From contig NW_014577113.1 of the NCBI RefSeq assembly GCF_000485595.1, positions 614,603 through 640,085 on the forward strand: a DNA stretch of 25,483 nucleotides, read 5' to 3'. Made by a program: the position numbers and the translations under genes. Shown here piece after piece: positions 18,043 to 25,483 of the stretch (position 1 is the first letter of the stretch; each line of letters begins with the position of its first letter). Below the pieces are notes generated by a model. That model saw only the letters and a list, made by a program, of their open reading frames with translations, was not told the DNA's origin and ran no database searches. Source of the DNA: Priapulus caudatus. Lineage: Eukaryota > Priapulida > Priapulimorpha > Priapulimorphida > Priapulidae.

Positions 18043-18283
18043 CTGCAAAAGTTAGCATGAAGGTTATACCCTATGGTGTGATAGATTAATGTTAAGTATG
18101 CAGCTAAAAGCTAGTAGCTATAGCTTGTTGCTTGACCACCAATGGTTTGAGAGAAATCGATTAAAAACAGACCGGATGTGTAGCACTGCAGCCCTCTATT
18201 ACCATCAACATTTACCTGGATATTTACCTAGATGCCTCTTGTCCCCTCAAGACAAGTGGCTAGGGGTTAGGAAGCTATAAAGC

Positions 18284-18640
18284 TTATATAAAACCCTTGT
18301 TATGCAGAAATATATTGAGATGGCGTCTGAACTGATCTACAGTCTGGCATAATACTGCCTCAGTGGGGAGACTGTTCCATAGCTCGACTACTCGGTGACT
18401 AAAGAAGTATTTGCGGACGTCTAATCTAGCTCTCTGTTTGTATAACTTGAACGGGTGGCCCTTTGTTTTGGAGTAGATTGCGAACGTAAAGAAGGTTGGT
18501 GATTCCAATTGTGTTTTCAACAAATTCCACATTGGACAGAGCGAGGTTTCTACTCCACAATGTACATACATGTATACTGTTACTAAGACAATATGACATT
18601 AGGTCGCTACACTTTCGTCTTTATAAATATAAATATATCA
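18284..18640 (-). pseudogene. C-terminal remnant of a non-LTR retrotransposon reverse transcriptase
   Basis: From 18571 to 18284 the - strand encodes a 95-residue frame containing SPTFFTFAIYSKTKGHPFKL, then YKQRARLDVRKYFFSHRVVE, LWNSLPTEAVLCQTVDQFRR and HLNIF. The order KGHxxKL, R.RLDVRKYFFS.RVV.LWNSLP, V..F...L is the well-known C-terminal end of ORF2 in Jockey/CR1-like LINEs. RRKCSDLMSYCLS in another frame (about 18590-18620) looks like the preceding conserved segment, so at least one frameshift is present. The rest of the element is missing. The hAT-like element at 18647 abuts its 5' side. Confidence 0.85.
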
Positions 18641-19129
18641 CTGACCCAGTGTTTCCCCTGGCCAAAAAGATCAGCGAGAAGGTATTTGTAGGTTGTACAA
18701 ATTTTTGTTTGGTAGTTGCGCAATCCGAGAAGTGAGCAATGCGAGCACCGAAGGTGATCGCGATGCTAGGGGGGGGGGGGGCCCGGGGGCATGCTCCCCC
18801 GAAAAAAAAGAGTGCAATTTGGTGCATTCTAAGCTATTCTGAACACATTAATGATTATATGAGACTCTTGAATCACTTTTTCAAGTTGTCAAAAGGAACA
18901 AACAAGCTTCTGGGAAAGGTTTTACTTTCGTTTTCTCCTCCCCAGTCCTCGGTATACCCCCATGCATGGAACAATGCTGCCCCATATCCGCAAAGTTACA
19001 AGTGGCTAGAATCTTGAAGTATATACAGTTTACATTGCTTCTAGATATCCAACTGAAAGAAAATAGTCCACTTTCTACGTAAAGAAAAGTGACAAATTCA
19101 GTTAACAGCTTTGATTACGTGCGTGTCAG

Positions 19130-19471
19130 GTGCCACTGGTCGTGCCCTCACTCCCCACGATAACCCCTGCGACATATGAACTTAGTTATGCGGTCATAAA
19201 AACACTGGGCTACGCTATATCAGTAGGCCTATATGCCGCCGCAATCGATTTCTTAGACTGGCCCCAAGTATTTGTTCATGTGGCGAATCATGCGTTGAGG
19301 GAGTTCGATCATGCCCTCGTCTCTAGATGTTTTGGATACCCCGTCTACGTTCAGGAACGGAGCGTATTAGAATGCGCTCCCCACAGGCAATTGGGCCGTT
19401 TCAATAATAAAATGATGGTTAATAAATACAACTTGTCAGTACTAGACCTACCACTGTACCAGTACCAGTAA
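19130..19471 (+). CDS. Unidentified 113-codon frame inside the hAT-like element
   Basis: The frame begins after a possible acceptor (GTGCGTGTCAG) without an ATG and reads VPLVVPSLPTITPATYELSY, then AVIKTLGYAISVGLYAAAID, FLDWPQVFVHVANHALREFD and HALVSRCFGYPVYVQE. It ends at a TAA after PLYQYQ. Composition is balanced and protein-like up to about residue 85. The rest lies in the left arm of the foldback. No domain is recognised. It may be a remnant of a captured or transposon gene. Confidence 0.3.
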   Translation: MPLVVPSLPTITPATYELSYAVIKTLGYAISVGLYAAAIDFLDWPQVFVHVANHALREFDHALVSRCFGYPVYVQERSVLECAPHRQLGRFNNKMMVNKYNLSVLDLPLYQYQ

Positions 19472-19777
19472 TACTAATACTAATAGTCTTAATGATTGAT
19501 TTGACCTAATAACTTCACTTCAATACGATCCAATACACCGCTGCAACACACATTCCTATAGCGCGCACGCCATTGTGCACAAATACACAGTAATATAGAG
19601 CTGTATTTGTGCACAATAGCGTGCGCGCTATAGGAATGTGTGTTGCAGCGGTGTATTGGGCGGTATTGAAGTGAATTAAGTTATTAGGTCAAATCAAACA
19701 TTAAGACCATTACTGGTACTGGTAGGTCTAGTACCGACAAGTTGTATTTATTAACCATCATTTTATTATTGAAACGG
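19396..19777. repeat. ~380-bp foldback (long inverted repeat)
   Basis: Left arm CCGTTTCAATAATAAAATGA followed by TGGTTAATAAATACAACTTG matches the right arm ending CATCATTTTATTATTGAAAC. Internally, CCGCTGCAACACACATTCCT pairs with AGGAATGTGTGTTGCAGCGG, and TTGTGCACAAATAC lies on each side of a loop of about 15 bases near 19587. The arms are nearly identical apart from a short GTACCAGTACCAGTAATACT expansion in the left arm. Weaker complementarity extends to about 19335 and 19860. It could encode a long hairpin RNA. Confidence 0.9.
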
Positions 19778-20112
19778 CACAAGTGCCTGTGGCGCTCCCC
19801 TTTACAATTCTGTCTAAACTGCCGTTGCGATAACCGTAGTATTTCAGCGTAATACGAGGGGAAAAAGTGCCGGTCAGGAGGACTGGCAGTTTCGTAGAGA
19901 TGGTGGCCGAAGCAAAAAACTTGGTGGCCTCAGGCCTCTGGGTCGACACTAATTTCGAACGCTGTCAATAAAGTGTACCGTAGTTTATTGATGGAAGAAC
20001 AGTGATTTTCGTCAGCGAGGCGGTGTTTTTGGATAAATTTCTGCGTGGCGACTGAGATTTGAGCGAGGCGCCCGCCTCGCTCGTGTCAATGCAGGAGAAA
20101 CACTGACTGACC

Positions 20113-20416
20113 GAAACGGTGGACATGCTACATTGCTAGCTTCACTACACTGACTAGAGACTAGAGTGGCTTTGCTTGACCAAGTGACATGCCCAAGTGA
20201 AATGCTAACTTTAACATAGGGCTATGGAGAAAGCTTACCTCGTAACTATTGAATGTCTAAAGTCTCCCCACTTTTCATAGCGAGTATCATACAGAAGAAA
20301 TTGGTTTAATTATTTGTTTTAATGACCAATGTTTGAAATTCACTGAAACATAATAAAGTTCAAGCCATTTTATAAAGTAGTGAAAGCGCCATCTCTAGGT
20401 TCATATAGGAACTAAA
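20113..20416. other. Spacer without recognised features
   Basis: AT-rich sequence with no sustained frame, RNA gene or repeat boundary. Confidence 0.5.
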
Positions 20417-20505
20417 TATGCATTTTCAGCCAAAACTTTTTCACCCTCCCCAAAGCACAAAATGTGGATATACGCGTTTTCACAGTCATATATAAACACA
20501 CAAGT
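20417..20505 (+). mobile_element. Internal fragment of the 8487 MITE family
   Basis: TTTTTCACCCTCCCC, AGCACAAAATGTGGATATAC and GCGTTTTCACAGTC parallel 8548-8615 and 9728-9760. The terminal inverted repeats are missing, so this is a truncated copy. Confidence 0.65.
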
Positions 20506-21354
20506 GAAGTGGGCTCAATTCACTAGTATCAGAGGATATAAATCATGTTTCTACCGAGGTAAAATAACTATTTCTGAGTATGACGGCCAACGCATATGGA
20601 ATCAACCTACAGGTGAGGGGTGGAATCAGGTAAATCACTAAACATCCCTAAACCATTAATCTGGAGTCCGTGTGACATGCCTACAGAAGGTGCGCATCGC
20701 AAATTGCACCCTCGCTACTTCATTCTCTTGCCACTGTTTTATATTTGTTTGTTTTTTAGTCTTCGACGTCAAGGTCAGTGTCTACATAGTGATGAGATCA
20801 TTGCACGAAAATTATTTAGTGTTGGCTTGCATGTCATATTCACTAAACCATCTTGTTAGGATAGGCGAACCATATGTGTGTGTTTAAATTAGTACCATAA
20901 GCGCAAAGCATTCTGTCTTCTGCGTATTTTGCATTATCCAAATCTGGGTGCAATATGAATACATTTACAAAGATGTACAATAAGTTAATAGGTCTTTGCG
21001 GTACAGCTTTGCCCAGCATTGCATGTTCTCGTGTTTTTTGCTGGGCAATCCGTCGACGACAGCAATATAAGTTTTGACAACAAGTGAAAAAAAGACAAAC
21101 AAAACAGAGGAGACAAAAAAAAACAGACGAGGAAATTTCCACATGATGTGTTTTAATATGCAAAATTACTTTCGGACACAACACGATACTTACGATATAA
21201 TAATAATAAGAGCTTCATGATTATACAAACGAAGAAGGAGAATCGGAAGAAGGAGAAGACCAGCACTAGTTCTCTCTTAGCGGACACAACGACGATGACG
21301 ATGACGACTAAAAATAAAAACACAGACAAACTCACGAAGACGCACACGCCGCCG
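20506..21354. other. Intergenic sequence, no gene recognised
   Basis: There are small frames only, none with recognisable content. From about 21060 it is A-rich. It may include downstream flank of the - strand gene. Confidence 0.5.
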
Positions 21355-21368
21355 CCACTAGGGGGCGG
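21355..21368 (+). promoter_or_regulatory. CTCF-like core, full match
   Basis: CCACTAGGGGGCGG agrees with all 14 positions of CCASYAGRKGGCRS. Confidence 0.5.
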
Positions 21369-21540
21369 TATAATCAAACTTCCGAGACTCGACACTGAAC
21401 AGCGACTGCGCAACATTTCGCGAGATCGCGGATGCTTTTCGGCCGAGCGAGAGCTAATTGATTTCGCGACGCTAGGCGACAAAAAAACTTCGCCGTAATT
21501 GCGACGGACGCTCTGAGACGAGATCGGCGGGCGCCCGAGT

Positions 21541-22399
21541 TTATTTTACTTGCAGATGGCGGCTCCCCCTAGCGGGCGGAACCTGCGACGACGCCGTGTG
21601 GGAGTGAACTGGAGGAAAACAAACAATGCGACGCGCGCGACCACGGCAAAGACGCGCGCAGACGGCGGCGCCCCCGCGTGGCCATGTTTAAATCGCGACG
21701 TAAACGAGTGATAGTAATACAGGCTCTCACACACACACAGACGCGTGCGCGTGCTCACGCGACGCTACTAAAAACACGAATTACACGTAGCAACTAACGG
21801 CAAATAGTAATATAATATACTGAAATAATGAACACCTTCCTACCACACACACCCCCTACATTGTTTGTCTGACAAAGACAAGTGCGATTCTACGATGATG
21901 ACCCCCTCCCTCCCAAACCTTCTCCCCAAATCTACACCGAATCTCCTCCGACGGCGGACAGATGCGGGCGCCACCTGGCCCCGCCGTCGCCGCGGCAACG
22001 TCGACCGACGGCTGCTGCTACTATCTCTACACGTTTCTGCGACGCGGCGGTTTTTCTCTCGACAGGCTTCATTCGAATCGTCAAAGAATCGTGAACGCGG
22101 CGCGCGTACGACGATACATCTTCTAACGGAGAGAAACCTTTACACATGTTTGGATTCCCGCTCGAGGGGATGATCTAACGACGCGGTCGTCGTGACGACG
22201 ACTGCGACGCGGGGCCGGCGGAGGGAATGGGAAGCGGGACTCTCCGAGATGCGAGATCCCCCGGAGTTTCCCCCTCGCGCCGCGCCGCGCCGCGCCGCGC
22301 CGCGACCTCCCCGGTTGTATGTTACAGGATATTAACAACGGAAGCCTTCCGCGCACCAACAGAGGGCGCCTCTTCCCCGTGCGACACTAGAGGGCGGCA
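21541..22399 (-). other. Probable 3' UTR of the AT-hook gene, dense in CTCF-like motifs
   Basis: The first AATAAA after the stop on the - strand is at 21546-21541, about 850 bases downstream. The interval is GC-rich with a (CGCGC)n stretch near 22277-22305. CTCF-like cores occur at 21563-21576 (-, 12 of 14), 21668-21681 (-, 12 of 14), 21968-21981 (-, 11 of 14), 22356-22369 (+, 13 of 14) and 22384-22397 (+, 13 of 14). The short frames on both strands are not convincing genes. Confidence 0.45.
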
Positions 22400-24658
22400 C
22401 TACCGACTGTCGTCCAGCTCGGCGCCGAATATCTCCCAGATGTTAGATCGCACTGTGTCGCTATCTGTCGTCTTTTTCGGCGGAGACGGCGTCTGAACTG
22501 TTTCCGTTTTCGGATGAGAGGTGGCGCCGCTTGGCGACCGAGGGACGGTGGGGCCCTCGCGATTGTCCTTTGGTGATTTCGTCTTCGCCGACTCTGTACA
22601 CGTTTCTTCGCCGCGCTCCGCTGCTGCCTCGTCAATGCCTGCAGCGCCCCCTGTGGGAGCGACGGCGACCTCAGGGCGACCTTCTTTCGCCGGGACGCTC
22701 TCCTGGTCCTGCTCTCGGCCCGGGCTCGCGGTGGCGGCCCCTGGTGCCGCAACGGAGGGCTGGTCTTCTTCTGAGACGGGTCTCTCCTCAGAACCATGAT
22801 CTTCCCCGGGCGTGGGAACGCCGGAATCCTTCCTCAGACCTTCCCCCGGCGTGGGGATCTCGGAATCCTTCCCCGGGTCTTCCCCCGCCGCGGAGGCCTC
22901 GGAATCCTCCATCCGGTCGTCGTCGTCGTCGTTGCCGGGGGCGACGGCAGGGGCGGGGCTGCTGCTGCGTTCGTCTGCTGCGCCGGGCGAGCCGCGCTGG
23001 TACTTCAGCGTGATGTTACCGTCGTCGTCGTCGTCGTCGTCCGAGTATTCCACGATGTCGCCGTCGTTTCTCTCCCCCTCGCTGCCCGTGGGGGAGGAAA
23101 CAACCCCCTCCCCCTCCTCCTCCTCCTCCTCCTCGACCTCCTCCTCGCGCTGCCACGGCGGCGGGGAGGCCGGCCACGCGGGGGGAGGGTGGGAGGTCTC
23201 GGGCGGCGAGTCGGACTTTGCGTCGGACGGGCGCCGCTGCCGGTGACGCATCGTGAAGTCGAGGACGAACGACTCGTAGCCTTCCTCCTCCGGCGACGAC
23301 ACCTCCCCGTCGTCGTCGTCAAAGTCGACGACCTCCGCGATGACGCGCGCCGCCGCGGGACGCCCCGGCGCCACGGGGGGTGCCACAGTCGGCTTCTCCG
23401 CCGGTTTCGGCTTGACGCGTCGTTTCTGCTTGACGACCGTTGTCGTCGTCGTCGTCGTCGTCGGTTTCTTCGCGGGCGGCGCGTGTGCGTGCGGCGCCAT
23501 CTTGCGAGCGAGTTTCAACGCGGCTTTCTCCTCGATCACGAGCGATCGACGGAAGGACTTCCCGGCGACGATCACCTTCTTCTTCTTCCTCGTCATCGTC
23601 GTCGGCGTCGTCGTCGTCGTCGTCGCCGCGGCGACCGCGTCCCCGCCGCGCAGCGCATCGCCCTCCCTCGTCGCCTCTCGCTTCTTGAGCCGCGTGAATG
23701 CCAGCTTCCTCTCCCGCTCCTGCCCTCCTCCCTCTCCTCTCTCCGGCTTCTCCCCCTCTCCCTCCTCCTCCTCCTGGCGGCGGACCTCCTCCTGCGCTTC
23801 CTTCTCCTCGCCGCGCACCGTGTTGATGTCGCGCGGCGGTGGCGGCGGCGCCCGTCGCGCCGCGTACGTCTTCAGTCCGAACGTCTTCAGCGGTCGACGC
23901 ACGGGCGATCCGGCGCGCTCCCCGCGAGGGGGCGCCGGCGGAGGCGGCACCGAGAAGCGGACGTGCTTCCCCGGCGACGGCGATGCGGAGGCTGCGGCGG
24001 TCGTTGCCGCGGGCGACGGCGTCTTCAGGATGCCCTCGGGATGCTTGTAGTCAATCGGCGGCCGCTCGCGCAGCGACGGTTTCTCGTACGGGAACCGCAC
24101 GCCGGCGCCCCCTGTCCCGCCGCCGCCGCCCGCTCCCTGCTGCCGTCGCCGCCGCGCTGCCAGCTCTGTCTCCTCCCTCCACCGCTCCAGGTCCTCCTCC
24201 GGGAGACCCTTCATCTGGCGTTCCTCTATCGCGGCGGCGTCCGCCCCCGTTGCGCGCGCCGCCTCGGGGAGGGCCGACCCCGCGAGGGGAGACTCCCGCT
24301 TGGCTTCCTCTCTCGACGGAGATTCTATCTCCTGCTTCGGTTTCTTCGCCGGGGAGAGCTCTCCCTCGGATGTCGTCGGTGTCTCCCCCGCTGCCGCGGC
24401 AGCTTCCTCCGGCCTCACCTTCCTCTTGCGGCCGCGCTTCTTGCCGGGACTCGGGGTTGCCCGCGCGGTCGGCAGTGGCGCCCCCTCTGGGCGGGGATGC
24501 TTCCGGGGGCGCCCCCGGGGTCGCGGAACCTTCACCGGCTCCGCCACCGCCGCCGCCAGCTTCTTCTTTTCCTCGGCTTCCTTCTCTTCAGCTTCCTTCT
24601 CTGCAGCGGCGGCGGCGGCGGCGTTTTTACACGCGATTTCGCTGAATAAGTGTGTCGT
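22400..24658 (-). CDS. Unidentified AT-hook, low-complexity nuclear protein (last exon)
   Basis: A frame of more than 740 codons ends at TAG 22402-22400. There is no ATG in its first ~150 codons and a stop just upstream, so it is probably a terminal exon. Possible acceptors end at 24659 (GGACACTTTCCAG), 24642 or 24601. Numbering from 24679, an Ala/Glu/Lys coil spans 20-45. AT-hook PRGRPRKHPRP is at 54-64, with a second basic GKKRGRKRKVR at 79-89. LPEEDLERWREETELAARRR is near 159-178. GILKTP (216-221) then KHVRF (238-242) resembles a PP1 RVxF docking site. Acidic Glu and Asp runs and a Ser/Pro/Glu-rich tail follow, ending SNIWEIFGAELDDSR. AT-hooks bind the minor groove of AT-rich DNA, so a chromatin role is inferred. 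The protein is not identified. Very high GC explains the long shadow frames on the + strand. Four CTCF-like cores lie within it. Confidence 0.7.
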   Translation of the reverse strand, partial: TTHLFSEIACKNAAAAAAAEKEAEEKEAEEKKKLAAAVAEPVKVPRPRGRPRKHPRPEGAPLPTARATPSPGKKRGRKRKVRPEEAAAAAGETPTTSEGELSPAKKPKQEIESPSREEAKRESPLAGSALPEAARATGADAAAIEERQMKGLPEEDLERWREETELAARRRRQQGAGGGGGTGGAGVRFPYEKPSLRERPPIDYKHPEGILKTPSPAATTAAASASPSPGKHVRFSVPPPPAPPRGERAGSPVRRPLKTFGLKTYAARRAPPPPPRDINTVRGEEKEAQEEVRRQEEEEGEGEKPERGEGGGQERERKLAFTRLKKREATREGDALRGGDAVAAATTTTTTPTTMTRKKKKVIVAGKSFRRSLVIEEKAALKLARKMAPHAHAPPAKKPTTTTTTTTVVKQKRRVKPKPAEKPTVAPPVAPGRPAAARVIAEVVDFDDDDGEVSSPEEEGYESFVLDFTMRHRQRRPSDAKSDSPPETSHPPPAWPASPPPWQREEEVEEEEEEEGEGVVSSPTGSEGERNDGDIVEYSDDDDDDDGNITLKYQRGSPGAADERSSSPAPAVAPGNDDDDDRMEDSEASAAGEDPGKDSEIPTPGEGLRKDSGVPTPGEDHGSEERPVSEEDQPSVAAPGAATASPGREQDQESVPAKEGRPEVAVAPTGGAAGIDEAAAERGEETCTESAKTKSPKDNREGPTVPRSPSGATSHPKTETVQTPSPPKKTTDSDTVRSNIWEIFGAELDDSR
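22644..24491. promoter_or_regulatory. CTCF-like cores within the AT-hook coding exon
   Basis: CCCACAGGGGGCGC (-, 22644-22657), CCGCGAGGGGGCGC (+, 23922-23935), GGGACAGGGGGCGC (-, 24105-24118) and CCCAGAGGGGGCGC (-, 24478-24491) share AGGGGGCGC and match the core at 10 to 12 of 14 positions. GC-rich coding sequence raises the chance expectation. Confidence 0.4.
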
Positions 24659-25318
24659 CTGGAAAGTGTCCGTCAGCACGACCTATATTTTTGTTTGCCT
24701 AATACATTGATTCTAAATCTATATTTTGATTTTGCTTTTCATTCTTTTCAATAAAGTTGATCAATAATGGTAGGTCACGTCTGAAAAGAAAAATTTTGCA
24801 CTCTGTCCGTAGCGCTCATGTCCCGTAAAATGTTCGATACTGACCTTTCCCTTCTCACGGCCTTCTTTGGTCCTTGACCTTCGTCAATTTCTGGCACTGG
24901 GCTGTGGTTGTTCCTTCCCCATCAGTCTCTAATGTACATCTGATCTCATATACGTTAGCGTTAGTCGATTGCCGTTGGAGATTTTTGACGCAATTTTTCC
25001 GTATTTCCTCCTATACTCTTAAAGCTCACAATGTCTGCATGTTCCACACGCTTGTAAATTTTCTGCTCAGAAGACGTAGTCAACTACTTTTGTGCAAGGG
25101 GGGGGGGGTATGCATAATCACACTACCTTATGACAGAAATTAAATCCTAGTTCCTCCATTTGACTGCTAGGCGTTTCCCAACACAGAAAAGTGCGAAATC
25201 AGGTAACCAGGCGCCAAACGCTAACCTGTTGTTTCATACAACTATAAAACTGTGACTCTGTTTGGTGACGTCCAGCATTTCTATCTTGCTTCGCAACCGT
25301 TAAACGTCTGGTACCCAC
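24659..25318. other. Probable intron of the - strand AT-hook gene; no feature recognised
   Basis: GC content falls sharply at about 24640, as expected at an exon edge. The interval has no sustained frame. An (A/T)-rich stretch and a G11 run near 25099 are the only notable features. Confidence 0.4.
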
Positions 25319-25332
25319 GCGCCACCTGCTGC
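25319..25332 (-). promoter_or_regulatory. CTCF-like core motif
   Basis: GCAGCAGGTGGCGC on the - strand matches CCASYAGRKGGCRS at 13 of 14 positions. It lies in AT-neutral sequence, so composition does not explain it. Confidence 0.45.
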
Positions 25333-25483
25333 TACGTTTGCTTTGAGATTGGGGAAACTGTCACAATCTATCGAGCATTCACAAGCATTGAGCGATTTTC
25401 AAAAACCTTTTAATAAGAATCAACGCGCAGCTTAAATTGGAGAGCTAGAGTATTGTCATCAGTATTGTTGATACATGCCACTT

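Larger units (their letters stand above)
18647..20105. mobile_element. 1.46-kb hAT-like non-autonomous element
   Basis: The left end is CAGTGTTTCCCCTGGCC. The right end, reverse-complemented, is CAGTGTTTCTCCTGCATTG. ACTGACC directly abuts both ends (18640-18646 and 20106-20112). The eighth base would be C on the left and G on the right, close to the 8-bp duplication usual for hAT. CAGTGTTTC ends are also characteristic of hAT. I do not recognise any transposase domain inside. It contains a G12 run at 18770, an unidentified frame at 19130-19471 and a long foldback at 19396-19777. Confidence 0.75.

Noticed and set aside
18739-19017. 92-codon + strand frame
   Set aside because: It runs through a G-homopolymer in the hAT-like element, with no motif and low-complexity content.
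21865-22359. Short frames on both strands in GC-rich sequence
   Set aside because: They have no splice support or recognisable content, and they lie in the probable 3' UTR of the - strand gene.
22796-24649. 617-codon + strand frame opposite the AT-hook gene
   Set aside because: It is Arg/Leu/Val-rich with no motifs and is the GC-rich complement of the - strand frame that carries AT-hooks and other recognisable motifs.

Overview
The window is eukaryotic nuclear DNA. The evidence is GT-AG introns, a metazoan-type TFIID subunit, short non-autonomous DNA transposons, a non-LTR retrotransposon remnant, long simple-sequence tracts and a 25-N assembly gap. Codon use, CpG-rich exons and the mix of mobile elements fit a marine invertebrate (for example a lancelet, hemichordate, echinoderm or mollusc). 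I cannot place it to species.

Two genes can be supported, arranged tail to tail. On the + strand, five exons between 1346 and 6720 encode the C-terminal part of TAF3, the TFIID subunit that reads H3K4me3. They comprise a Lys/Arg/Glu-rich linker, a Pro/Ser-rich low-complexity linker and the terminal PHD finger. All exon phases join cleanly. The N-terminal histone-fold exons must lie upstream of the window. On the - strand, a long single-exon frame (about 24658 to 22400) encodes an unidentified, largely disordered protein with two AT-hooks, a possible PP1-docking motif and acidic runs. Its 5' end is also missing, so it is probably the last exon of a gene that enters from the right.

The roughly 15.7 kb between the two stop codons is mostly repeats. 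From left to right it holds the TAF3 3' UTR (with a perfect palindromic nuclear-receptor site), several MITE-like elements, GA/CT tracts and a direct tandem duplication (about 0.88 and 0.66 kb). A 3-kb degenerate GA-rich satellite, three further inverted-repeat structures and a LINE C-terminal fragment follow. Last comes a 1.46-kb hAT-like element with a target-site duplication that contains a long foldback. The window begins in a TAF3 intron with a broken ORF from a dispersed CXC-domain protein family.

The observations most worth a second look are these: (1) a dense cluster of CTCF-like core motifs over and around the - strand gene, plus a full match inside a TAF3 exon; (2) an array of about ten RFX/X-box-like motifs on a roughly 35-bp repeat in the last TAF3 intron, interrupted by a MITE; (3) a candidate alternative TAF3 exon that would remove the PHD finger; (4) the hAT-like element carrying a roughly 380-bp foldback. 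No complete new multigene system is visible.
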